DNA from: Aurantiochytrium sp. KH105
Taxonomy: Eukaryota; Sar; Bigyra; Thraustochytrida; Thraustochytriidae
Assembly (NCBI GenBank): GCA_003116975.1
Contig: BGKB01000089.1
Location: forward strand, 124,001 to 188,000
Direction of reading: 5' to 3'
Length of the DNA: 64,000 bases
Numbering within the stretch: position 1 is the stretch's first letter; each line of letters starts with the position of its first letter. The notes beneath the pieces are model-generated. The model searched no databases, was not told where the DNA came from, and worked only from the letters and a program-made list of their open reading frames with translations. The position numbers and the translations under genes are program-made. Positions 1-10,026 of the stretch are shown here, piece by piece.

Positions 1-3000
1 GGCAAATCCTCGAGGTCGAGCGGCTGCGGCGCGACGGATTCGTCCTGCTCTTCGAAGCCGGACATGCGCGTGAGCGCCGAGGTGACGTAGTCCATGCGGC
101 CGGCCTCGCCGTCATTGATGATGCTAATACCGATGCTGAGCTGGGTCTGGATGATCTTGTGGAGCTCCTTGTACTGCTGCTCGGGCTCACGGGGACGCGG
201 AAGCGAGCCGACGTGAGTAGTCCGGATGAGACCATCGAAACGCGGGACAGCCCAGGTAAAAGCATCCGGCACGGAATCCTCGCGCTCGGATTCGGGTGCG
301 CGGGCCGACTGACGTTTGGCCTGCGGCGCGACGGCGGGAACAGGGGTCGGCGCAGCAGTGGCCTGCGCGCGCGAGATCTCACCGGGGGCGATCTTGGCAG
401 ACTGCATGATCTTCTCACGAAGGTCGGCCCAGGTATAGCCACCGCCGAGAAAGTCGCTGAGCGAGGAAGCCTCGACGGCCATCTTTTGCTCGATGCGCAA
501 GAAAAGTTCGGTGAGGCCAAGCGAGTCGACGCCGCTCTGAAGGATCTGCGCCTCGGGGGAGACCTGGCCAGCGACGGAGCTCACAACGTCCCAGAAAATC
601 TGCTCCATGACGGTCTGCTGCATGCTCGCGTCCTCGTGGGCGGCGGAGGAAACCTGCTGCGCGGGTTCGTGCTGCAATTGCATTTGCTGCAGTTTCTGCA
701 TTTGCTGCTGCAGCTGCTGCTGCTCGAGAATCTGGGCGCGTTGCTGCGTACGGTCAAAGACAAAGACTCTGCTGTTGCTGTTGCGCTCCTTGGCGGGGAC
801 GGCAACGGGCGGAAGCGGCTTGGGCAAGAGCTGCTGCGGCGCGGCACGAAGCAAGATGTGGACGTTGCTGCCGCCAAAGCCAAAGGAGGAGACGCCAGCG
901 ACACGGAGCGGCTGGTCAGGGCGGACGTTGGCGTCGGCGGCGAGGCGAAGACCCTCGCAGGGTTCCAGAAGCGGGTTGGCCTCGACAAAGTTGGCCATGC
1001 GCGGAACTTCCTGGCGCGAGAGCACCATGGCTGCGTGCAGCAAACCTGCGACGCCGGCGGCGGCCTCGAGATGGCCGAGGCTGCTCTTGACGCTCGCCAG
1101 GTAGCAGGGACGGTCCGCCGACCGGGACGTGCCCACGGCAGCCTTGAGAGCGCTCCATTCGATCGGATCGCCGAGCTTCGTGCCGGTACCGTGGCACTCG
1201 ACAAAGTCCACCTCGCCAGCATCCACGCGCGCCGCGCGCAAAGCCGCCGCAATGCACTCCTCCTGAGCGGCTGGGCTGGGCGCGGTCAGGCTCGCGCCGC
1301 GGCCACCATTCTGGTTGGAGGCGCCGCCGAGCACCTCGGCGTAATACGGCTCGCAGTCGTCATTGTTGACCTTGCCGGCGTCAGAGCCGTTGAGAGCATC
1401 CGAGTTCTTGGGCTCGCGGCGCTGGAGCAGCACGAGCGCGGCGCCTTCACTGCGCACGTAGCCGTCGGCGCTAGAGTCAAAGGAGCGGCAGCGCGCACCG
1501 GGGGCGAGGAAGCCGGACTGCGCCATGCAGGTGGAGAAGGCGGGGTCCCAGAGCAGGTTGACGCCACCGGCAATGGCGGCATCGATGGTGCCGGCGGCGA
1601 GGTCGCGCTGGGCCTCGAGCACAGCGTCGAGCGAGGAGGCGCAGGCGGAGTTGATGACCTTGCAAGGACCGTGGAGGCGGTAGACGTGGCTGACGCGCGC
1701 GGCGATGATGCTCGGGTTGGTGCCCGTCGGGTAAAAGACCGAGGAGCGGTCGCCGGCAAACTCCGAGTTCCAGGCGCCAATGTAGACGCCGGTGCGCGCG
1801 GGAAGCTGCTCGATACCATGCTCAGTGAGAAGCTTGTCCACGCACGAGAGCACGAGTGCCTGTTGCGGGTCCAGAGTCTGGGCCTCGCCTTGCGAGATTC
1901 CGAACTTGGCGCAGTCCAGCGTCAGATCCCCGAGAAAGGCAGCTGCGCGCTTGCCGCCGTCAAAGCCCGCGTCGAAGCGCACAGCGTCGCCCTGCGACGA
2001 CGTGAACGCGAACAGCTGTGCCGGCGACTTGATGTTGGCCGGCAGCAGGCAGCTCATGGCGCGGATGACCACACGAGGACGAGCGCCTGAAGCGGAGATG
2101 GCGCTCTCGGAGGCGCTCTCAGCAGCAGCGGATGTACCCTCGGCAGTCTTGGCACCGGCGACCTCGCCAAAGCGTTCAATGAGGTCTTGCGGGGTCACGT
2201 GCCGGTAAAAGTCGTGGGCCTTGAGGCCCACGAAGACGCCGCTGCGGTGCAGCTTGGCGGCGCCCTGCACAATGTCGGCGCTGGCGAGCCCACTCTCGAG
2301 CCAGGTGGCGTCCATATCGAGGGCCACGGGAAAGGCCTCGCGGAGTGCAGCCAGCACACCGGCACCCTGCGTGGCGCCAACAATCTCGCGCCAGGCGTCG
2401 AGGTGGAGACCGCGCTGGCGGTCGACCATGGCACGCGGAGCAGGACTGTCGGGTCCAAAGGCACGGCGCAGGGAGGGCGCGAGAATGGGGTGCGCGCCGA
2501 GCTCTACGACGCGGGCGATTTTGCCGGCGCAGCGCTCCTGGACAGCCGCAAGGGTCTTGGCCAAATCAACGCCCGTGTGGGTCCAACGGGCCCAGTACTC
2601 ATCGTCAAAGAGCGTCATGTTCTCTTCGTCATTTCCGAATCCACCGAGCAAGGAAAGTGCCAGCGGGAGGGTCTTGCCATCGGCCGACCCAGCTGGGCGC
2701 GCAGGCAGCTTGCGCCACTCGTGGGACTCGTAGACGGAGGCGTGCCAGGGAAATCCGGTATGCACCTTGGAGCGGCTGTCGGCCTCGATTGCGGCCTCGT
2801 CGCCAAGGATGATGGCAGCGCCAACGTCGGCGCCGTCCTCGTCAACGTGGTTGAGAGAAGCGACCTGGTCCTGGGGGCCGAGGGTGCCGTAGACGAGGCC
2901 TCCTTGCTCGGATCCGGTCACGTGGGCGAGGCAGACGGCGGCGTCGACGGCCTCGGCGGGCGAGAGGTGGCCGGCCACAACGGCGGCAGCGAGCTCACCG

Positions 3001-3287
3001 ATGCTATGGCCGACGACGACAATCTCGGCCTCGGGTCCGAGGGCGCTGCGGGCAATTTGGGCAGCGCCGAGCTGCACGACGAGCTGCGCCACGATTTCTT
3101 CGAGGGCGGTAAGGCTTTCGGGCGCCGTGCGCACGCGCTGGAGCACCTCGCGGAGCTGCACGCCGTGCTCCTGCTCGAGGCGCTCTGCAACGGCATCAAC
3201 GTGCTCGACGCCGAGCATCTTTTCCATGACTTGCGCCGTCTCGGCGCTGACGCTGCCCACGCCGGAGAACACGAGTACGCTCGTCAT
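1..3287 (-). CDS. Multidomain PKS-like protein (AT-KS-ACP) fused to a methionine-synthase-like domain, 3' partial
   Basis: One open frame of 1,095 codons from the ATG at 3287 runs off the left edge. Residues about 1-300 are a malonyl/acyl-transferase domain with the GHSIGE nucleophile elbow (Ser95). Residues about 340-790 are a ketosynthase with the active-site Cys549 in NSACASS, then ECHGTGTKLGDP and KSSLGHLEAAAG carrying the two catalytic His. A Gln-rich linker leads to an acyl carrier domain whose GVDSLG motif carries the phosphopantetheine serine (Ser922). From about residue 1020 the sequence changes to a cobalamin-independent methionine-synthase (MetE-like) start: TTHVGSLPRPREPE, then INDGEAGRMDYVTSALTRM. 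Known of the families: AT loads an extender, KS condenses, ACP carries the chain; MetE-type domains move methyl groups from folate to thiols. AT placed before KS, and the MetE fusion, are both unusual. The product is unknown. Domain calls are secure; the combined reaction is inference. Confidence 0.9.
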   Translation of the reverse strand, partial: MTSVLVFSGVGSVSAETAQVMEKMLGVEHVDAVAERLEQEHGVQLREVLQRVRTAPESLTALEEIVAQLVVQLGAAQIARSALGPEAEIVVVGHSIGELAAAVVAGHLSPAEAVDAAVCLAHVTGSEQGGLVYGTLGPQDQVASLNHVDEDGADVGAAIILGDEAAIEADSRSKVHTGFPWHASVYESHEWRKLPARPAGSADGKTLPLALSLLGGFGNDEENMTLFDDEYWARWTHTGVDLAKTLAAVQERCAGKIARVVELGAHPILAPSLRRAFGPDSPAPRAMVDRQRGLHLDAWREIVGATQGAGVLAALREAFPVALDMDATWLESGLASADIVQGAAKLHRSGVFVGLKAHDFYRHVTPQDLIERFGEVAGAKTAEGTSAAAESASESAISASGARPRVVIRAMSCLLPANIKSPAQLFAFTSSQGDAVRFDAGFDGGKRAAAFLGDLTLDCAKFGISQGEAQTLDPQQALVLSCVDKLLTEHGIEQLPARTGVYIGAWNSEFAGDRSSVFYPTGTNPSIIAARVSHVYRLHGPCKVINSACASSLDAVLEAQRDLAAGTIDAAIAGGVNLLWDPAFSTCMAQSGFLAPGARCRSFDSSADGYVRSEGAALVLLQRREPKNSDALNGSDAGKVNNDDCEPYYAEVLGGASNQNGGRGASLTAPSPAAQEECIAAALRAARVDAGEVDFVECHGTGTKLGDPIEWSALKAAVGTSRSADRPCYLASVKSSLGHLEAAAGVAGLLHAAMVLSRQEVPRMANFVEANPLLEPCEGLRLAADANVRPDQPLRVAGVSSFGFGGSNVHILLRAAPQQLLPKPLPPVAVPAKERNSNSRVFVFDRTQQRAQILEQQQLQQQMQKLQQMQLQHEPAQQVSSAAHEDASMQQTVMEQIFWDVVSSVAGQVSPEAQILQSGVDSLGLTELFLRIEQKMAVEASSLSDFLGGGYTWADLREKIMQSAKIAPGEISRAQATAAPTPVPAVAPQAKRQSARAPESEREDSVPDAFTWAVPRFDGLIRTTHVGSLPRPREPEQQYKELHKIIQTQLSIGISIINDGEAGRMDYVTSALTRMSGFEEQDESVAPQPLDLEDL

Positions 3288-5800
3288 CGTCTTGGCTGGG
3301 GGTCTCTCTCGCTCGACCAATCTCACTCTCAATCTCCGTCTCTTCTCTTGAACTCCTCCTCCTCTCCTTCGCAAAGCTCGCCGTCGCCGTCGCGGTCGCG
3401 TCAGCTACGATCAAGCAGGTTTGCTTCGCCCTCGCCGGTTGATCTCTGCGGCCGATGGATTTCGATTGTCCTACTTTGTGTAAGCGCCGGCCAAAGGTGA
3501 CCTTCCATGGAAATGTAAGGCGCCCCACCGCGGCCTGAGTCCTCCCTCTCTTCCGAGATCCTCTTCCTCGCCCTGTCCTGCGCTGCGCTGCAAGCCACAT
3601 GCCATTGCCCAGCCGGCCGGCCTGGCTGGCTGCCTGGCCGCCTGGCTGGCTGGCAGGCAGGCAGCGGCGGTGGCTGGTTGTTGCAAGCCGAGGAGCCCCG
3701 CGAGCAACGGATGACCGCTCGAAAGCTCGGCCGGGGCAGCGAATGGATGGACGGTGGTCGCTCGCAGGGGTCGGCGGTGGACGAATCTATGAACGAAACC
3801 CCGCGGAGGATCAACAAGCAGACGAACGAACACCGCCTCTTTCTTTACCTCTCTCTCACTGTCAGGTCAGTACCTGCCTCTCCAGCGCACACGCTCGCAC
3901 GCGCTGCGCAGACCTGCGGACGCGGACGGAGGAGGCGCGGGGCGAGTGAGGCGCGGGGCGAGCGAGAGTCGCGAGGCGAGGCGAGTGAGAGTAGCGAGGC
4001 GAGCGAGGGTCGCGTAGCGTCGCGCGGCGTCGCGCCGCGAGTGCGGTCCCGAGGAGACTCGTTCCACGAACGATGACGCCCCGCAGCGGCGTCACTGTGG
4101 GCGCCGCTCGCCTCGCAGGCAGCACCCGCGAGTTTCGATTTCTTTCTCAGATTCCATTCCATTCCATGCCATTCCTCTCCATTCCACTCGATTCCGAGGC
4201 CAGAAGAGGCAGGCAGGCAGGCGGACACGAGGCTCGACGCCCGCCCGCGCGCGCGAAAGAAGAAACTGCGTGCCTCCCGCGGGCGGCCTGGCCTGCATCG
4301 CGCAGCTGCGTCGTCCGGGTATTAGTGAGTTCGTTCCCCAGTGGCATCTCGTTGGGCTGGTTATACTAGCCTGTTAGCGGCGCGTAACGCGCTAAGAAAG
4401 AATAACTCGCCTCCTCGCTCCACCCGCCCCGACTCGTGCGACTCGACTTGCATTTCCCGCGTCCTTTCTCCCCAACCCGAGGCCGGCATCGCGGTCGAGG
4501 AGCGCGCGTCTTGGCTGGAGAGGAGCGAGCGGGAAGCGCGCGAGGGTTGTGAAAGGGAGAGGAAGAGGACTCACTCGCCATGCGGAAAAGGAAAGAAAAA
4601 ATGCAGGTGCGCGCTAAAAGGAAGTCGCGCAGCAGCAGACAAGAACGGGTGGCTGCCAGCGAGGCCGGTACTGCGAGCCCGCGACCCGACTCGACGCGAC
4701 GCGACGCAACTCGACCGACGCAACTCAACTCGAGGCGCCTCGAGGCGAGGCCAGGGCGCGGGGAAGAGCAGGAGAAGACGCGCGAGAGGCGGCGGCGAGG
4801 CGAGGTCATTTCTTCATTCCTTCGTCCTGCGACCGACAGCGAGGGTGTTGGAAAAGTGCGGAGATGCGATGGATCTAAGTTTGATCGGCAAGATGCGAAG
4901 CGTCGATGCCGTCGCGCGCGGACGATGAGACCCAGCAGAAGCCGGACGCCTTCGGCAGGGCGAGGTGCTCGAGGACGACGAAGAACATGCAGATCGCGAC
5001 CGCGACGTGCTCAAGTCGGATGTGGCGTCGAGGCGAGCGAGGGACGCGGCCCTCGAGCCGCTGAAGCGTGGAAGCGGAGGCCTCGAGATGGAATGCGAAG
5101 GCGGCCCGCGTCAGCGAGTCGCGCGAGCCTGGTTGGAAAGCAACGTCTGCGATGCTGCGCTGGGCGAGGCGAGCGAGGAAGGCGGCGAGGCCTCGGCCGT
5201 CGAATGCAGGAACGGAAAATCCAAATCTCGCGGCCTTGATTGACGAGGTGACCGACGAGCGTCACGACGATGGTGGAGCGAATCTTGGCCAGGCCGAGCC
5301 TCGCGGACGTCGGGCATGGTCTTGGTTTATTATATTAATCTTGGTCTTGACCTTGATCTTGATCTTGCAGCGCTGGCGCTTGCTCACATCCTCCACGCGA
5401 CCTGGAGCTGCGAGTCTCGAGCGCAGCCGCCGCAGCGCGAGCGAGGGGTGGAGGGTGGGAGATATGAAGCGAGAGGGGGAAGGGGAGGCGCGGGCACTGG
5501 AGTCGTGCTGTCCCTGGTCAGCGCGCGACTAATCCCCCAACAAAAGTGAGATGCTGACGATGGCGTCGCGATAGGACAATGATTGCGCAATGTCTGGCCG
5601 CCCGGCAAGCCTCGCCAGCCTTCCAGGCCTGACCAGACAAGAGGTCGGGACAGCGCCCAGACGTGGGGGGCAAGCGGTCAGCATCGGGATTGATCATCAA
5701 TCGCAGATGTCGGATGATGAGACCAGTGGTGGGGTAGGGTGCTGCGCGGGGTGATGCGAGGAGCATCGGAGTCTAGCCAATGAGCAGAAGAGGTCGAGGT
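3288..5800. other. GC-rich intergenic region upstream of the PKS-like gene
   Basis: I see no gene with conserved domains here. The stretch is low-complexity GC-rich DNA with short degenerate arrays: GGCT/GGCA tetranucleotides near 3600-3665, GCGAG-type repeats near 3945-4025, ATTCC repeats near 4150-4190 and CTTGAT-type repeats near 5335-5370. Open frames on both strands have strongly biased composition (Arg, Ser, Ala) and look accidental. It probably contains the 5' region of the minus-strand PKS-like gene, but no clear TATA element was identified. Confidence 0.5.
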
Positions 5801-6018
5801 CAAGACGCGCTTTTATGCAATGCAAGGACTGAGACTTATTGTTCGACTCGAAGTAGCTATGGCGATATGCTCAACGTGCTTTTTACAAGGCTGCGAGTTC
5901 GCCTTCTTCGTCGCACACGCTACAAAATGATACGAAAGCGCGCCATTCGAACACTCGGAGATCTCATTGCAAGCTCTATGCAACGTCAAAGTCGTTCACC
6001 TTCTCATGATCAGACATG

Positions 6019-6119
6019 CAGACGTGCTCAAGTTGTGATCTCGAGTCGTGTGCTTGAGTTGTGATGATCTCGAGTCGTGTGCTTAAGTTGTGATGATCTC
6101 GAGTCGTGTGCTTGAGTTC
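6019..6119 (+). repeat. 29-bp tandem repeat, three copies plus a partial one
   Basis: The unit beginning GATCTCGAGTCGTGTGCTTG recurs at 6037, 6066 and 6095 with exact 29-nt spacing and only one or two changes. A partial copy precedes it from about 6019. Looser variants of the CGTGTGCTYGAGTT core continue to about 6190. There are no unique spacers, so it is a simple minisatellite and not a CRISPR array. Confidence 0.85.
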
Positions 6120-6184
6120 TGCTGTCGAACAGTCTTGTGAACTTGTGTGCTTGAGTTATGTGCCCGAGTTAGAAACTTGAGTCG

Positions 6185-6575
6185 TGTGCTCACAGTCAAG
6201 TCGCGTGCTCGCTCTTGATCGTGCAGCTCGTCATCTTGCGAACTTGTTTGTTTTTCGCCGTTGCCCGCACATCATGCATGTTTGCTGGATCAAATGTCCT
6301 GGCGCCTATTCGCCAAACGAAACGAAATTGCACTCGATCGAACGCGGCACTTGAATGAATGATCGGGCCCATCGACAAAAACGACGAAGTCGTTTGCATT
6401 CATGTGTATACATCTGTGTTCCAAAAATGGTTGTGTTCGAGTCGTGTGCTCGCTCTCGAATGTGAGGTGGGTGGTCTTGCTAGCTTGTTCCGTTTTCGTC
6501 AGTGCCTGCACTGCATGCATGCATGCATGCATGCATACCTGAAGAAGATCGATTGTTCTGGCGCCCCTACACGGC
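6185..6575 (+). repeat. Imperfect direct repeat of about 120 bp, offset about 250 bp
   Basis: The segment around 6190-6310 (GTGCTCGCTCTTGATCGTG, later CATCATGCATG and CTGGCGCC) is matched imperfectly by 6440-6570 (GTGCTCGCTCTCGAATGTG, later CTGCATGCATG and CTGGCGCC). The second copy has an expanded CATG microsatellite near 6510-6537. No coding potential is convincing. It looks like an old local duplication in non-coding DNA. Confidence 0.5.
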
Positions 6576-7042
6576 GAGGCCTGGATCTTTGAACGCAATA
6601 ACCTACCTTGCAGTTGATCCTGTTCTGGAAAAGAGCAAATCTCGCCATAAAAAGGTAAATCAGGTCTCTCTTTTCTCAAACAATGTAAAACATCGGTTGA
6701 GCCTGTGCGACACTGTCAAAAGGCAGTTTGAGATCCAAGAGCGTATGGGTTGTTCACGGGCGATGAGTCATTGACGCTTGCACGTCTCGACATGTAAGCC
6801 CAGACTTCATCTGGGCAAAAGGAGCCCCAATTGTCGCACGTAGCGTACGGCGCTTCTTTGTACGTAATATTGTCCATGAAGCACGATCGGTTTGATGATG
6901 ATTCTCAGCGAAATCCATATCATTTGCGCGGCAATTTATTGTGCGGCAGATTGTTGGCTGAACAAGTTTTCCGATCGTTATTCCATCTTCAAGGTTGGGT
7001 GGCGTTCTTGTCTTGCAATAAGCACGACCTGAGAATATCCGT

Positions 7043-7267
7043 GTGTATACGTACCGCGTACCATACTTGTGCTCCCTTTCGAAGAAGACGCACGTGCTTC
7101 TCGCCGACATGAACCTAGAGACGGCCGCCGGTGATGCATGGGATCAAGCTGCTCTTGTCGCTCTTCATTGCGGCGAAGCTGAGGGTCTAAGTGTGCACAC
7201 CTTTTGGTCCCGACCTGAAGAGCTCCAGCGTTCGATCTTCTTCACCTGCTCAGAGCCGCGCAGCTAA
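7043..7267 (+). pseudogene. C-terminal remnant of a GH27-like glycosidase
   Basis: The frame ending at the TAA at 7267 encodes KKTHVLLADMNL, then FWSRPEELQRS, then CSEPRS. It aligns end to end with the last 60 or so residues of the intact glycosidase 3 kb downstream (TKTHILVADMNL, YWSRPDGLQRS, CLSPRS). Upstream similarity fades: VYTYR can be aligned to VWYWK, and an isolated PDFI near 6804 may match the NPDFIAING block in another frame. No catalytic region remains. I read it as the 3' relic of a tandem paralogue. Roughly half the residues match, so it is not recent. Confidence 0.7.
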
Positions 7268-8504
7268 TGTCTCCTTTCGCACGACGTGTGCATTGCCTGC
7301 TCAAACTGAATGAATCAACATTTTCTCTACATGAAACTCCCAAAAATGACCAACCCACTTGATTGCCGCGCGAATCAAGTGCATTTTACTGCCGATGCAC
7401 TTCATTTATGAGACGAGGCCTCACTGCAGTGCCAGCGCTTTTTGATAGATCAAGTCATCTCTGCCGAAAGCCTTCTCGGGACTTTTGGATCCAAGACAGA
7501 GAGAATCATGAAGGTGCCGGCATGGCTGCTGCGGCTGCAGGTTTATACAGTACGGCTGAGAAAGAGGAAGGAAAAGCACTGCAGAGCACAACTGACTGTG
7601 ACTGAGAGTGACGGCCGATTGGACTCTCTCGACAAGATGCTGCGTTGCACTACCTTCATGTCACGGCTCTACGGAATCTTCCATCAAGTTTAGACGAGCT
7701 CTATCAAGCAACACCCGGCCTATCTCTATTGAGCATCGTGAAGCTTCCGAATCCTCTCTGGGATCCTCGGCACGGGCGATCTTCCACGTGCTCAGGAAAC
7801 GTCATTCCTGAGTTTGTTCTCGCCGTGGCGATCTCCACCTGGCTACGAGGCGCAACAAGGTTGCAGCTTCATAGAGCCACGGACCACCAATCATTCGAGT
7901 GAGTTCGAATCATTATACTTTTCTGGAAGAGTGCTGCGTTGCTCTACTCCGTCAGGCGAGACTAGTCTTCTTCCAAAGAAGCGTCCATACTGAATCGAAT
8001 CGCTCCTCTCGAATGGTGGCCACGCCTGCGGCAGGCTGAAGCGTGCTGAGTATCGATGAAGTCTCTTTCATTCTCTCATTCTCAACTTGATAGACGGGTC
8101 TTTCCGACGGCTTTATTCGCCGTGTGTACACGCCATAGTTTGTCTGGCTGGTCTGGTTCTTGCCAAGGTTTTTGCGTGGCCAGGAGAGACGTAACTATGG
8201 TGCGTGGTCTCGCTGGGTTGATCCATCCATCTTCCCACCTACGACGTGCAGCTGCAGATGCACCTATACTCCAGCCCATGCCAAGCCAGAATAACCCGCC
8301 GTGCCTCCGACCCCTCCGGACAGACCGGAGTCAATCTCTTCTCGAGTTGAATCGACTTGTTCGGGCACTTTCGTGTGCTGGCTGCGACTGCGAGCTGCAG
8401 ACCAAAGCGGGATGAAAATATCGGTGCTGTCGGCCGGTGCTTTAGGTGACCGGCTGGCTCTATACTTCGCAGTTTATCAAGGCGGGCTCGGTCATGCAAT
8501 AAGA
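7268..8504. other. Intergenic, nothing recognised
   Basis: Non-repetitive DNA, visibly less GC-rich than the flanks. Small open frames on both strands show no conserved motif and do not continue the GH27 remnant. I see no tRNA-like cloverleaf or clear promoter. Confidence 0.4.
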
Positions 8505-8658
<154 letters not shown>

Positions 8659-10026
8659 GATGATGCTGCCTTGACCAGCATCCATTCGCGTCTCTCCCTC
8701 TCTCTCCCTCGAGGGCGAAGCCGACGTCGAAATTAGCCGCGTGCACTCACGTGCAGTGTCTGTCAGATCAGTCTCGATCAATACGGCCTGTGGCCAACTC
8801 AAATCTGCAGCAGCAGCTGATGCCAAGAACAGCCGACCTGACCCCGAGGACGGCTTGGCTGATCGGTCGAGTCGCGTCGCGTCGCGTCGCGTCGCCTTGC
8901 ACCGTCTCGCATTCTCATTGCATCGAGCCGTCTCGGGTTCGCATCGCATCGCATCCGTATCGACCTCGCGTCACTTCCCGTGCGCGGCGCGCGTGCTGGC
9001 TGCAAGGAGACTCTTCCCGCAAGTCACGGTCGGCACGCCGTGCCGCCCGGGCCGATCATACTTTCTCCCGGCGACTCGCGTGGCACGAGCCGCCCTTCTC
9101 CGCCTGTGCTCTGCGGTCATGACGAGACGATGGCGACGCAGAGTTGCCGTGGCGCTCGCTTGCGATGGCGCCCCTGACGCATGGGGCGAGATAGAGCCAT
9201 CACATCGCTTTGCTTTGCTCTGCTCGGCTCGGCTTTGCTTTTCCCCGTGTTGCATCGCACGTGCGCAAGAGCCCGCTGGCGGCAGTAGGTGAGAGCCTGC
9301 CGCGGGAAACCATTGGTTAGCTGGCTGTGAGGGAGACCAGTCTCGGTGCGGTCTACCGAAGCTGGCAAGCGAGTATACGAGCGAGAGGAAGTGATGGTGA
9401 GTCACGTGTGATTGATCGATCAACTTGATGAGCACACACTTGTGATGGCATGTGGATCGAATCACCTCCGACTCGCGCTCTGCCGCTGCAGTCAGAAGCG
9501 AGTGCTTTCAAGTTGATTTGGTTTCCAGGGCCGTGGCTACCATCCATCGCGAGCGACTGACGTGAGACCAACGTCGTGGTACGCAAGCAGACGGTCAGAA
9601 CCAGGCAGGAATAAGCACAGGCGGGCCTTCGAATCGAACTGAAGTCTGCACACGACATTCATCAGCAAGCTGCGCTGCGCTGCAAGCAAGCCCGCTGCAA
9701 GTGCAGGCAATGGTGGAGCCAAAGCAATGGCAGTGACTGCCACCAGCCAGCCGGATTGAAGCCAGTCAGCCTCTATGATCACGTGCGGGGCTGGTGGCCC
9801 CTGCACTTCCATTGACATTCCAGGCTGCTTTGTGCTAGTTATCTTGATGGTCAGAGTCGGTCCACCAAGACGTCGAGCGAGCACGCGCACAGTACGGCGA
9901 GGTGAATGAGGTGAGCGGACGTCGCCCTACCCTCTTTGGCCAGTAGTAGTCGAGGCAAGTGCGGCGCGCGCCAAAACGAGCAGACCCGAGACGATCGTTG
10001 GCGAGACACCGCTGCCTCGCTGCTGC
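8659..10026. other. Intergenic region upstream of the GH27 gene, nothing recognised
   Basis: Contains a short GTCGC pentanucleotide run near 8868-8893, CATCG-type repeats near 8935-8960 and GCTTTGCT/GCTCGG runs near 9210-9240. No frame has a recognisable domain. It presumably holds the 5' region of the plus-strand glycosidase gene. Confidence 0.4.

Noticed and set aside
159-2090. 643-codon plus-strand open frame
   Set aside because: It is antisense to the PKS-like gene; the minus strand has KS and ACP motifs, while this frame has biased composition and no domain.
2187-3500. 437-codon plus-strand open frame
   Set aside because: Antisense to the AT domain, which carries a clear GHSIGE motif on the minus strand.
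6019-6119. Possible CRISPR array
   Set aside because: The units are contiguous with no unique spacers, and the genome is eukaryotic; it is a minisatellite.
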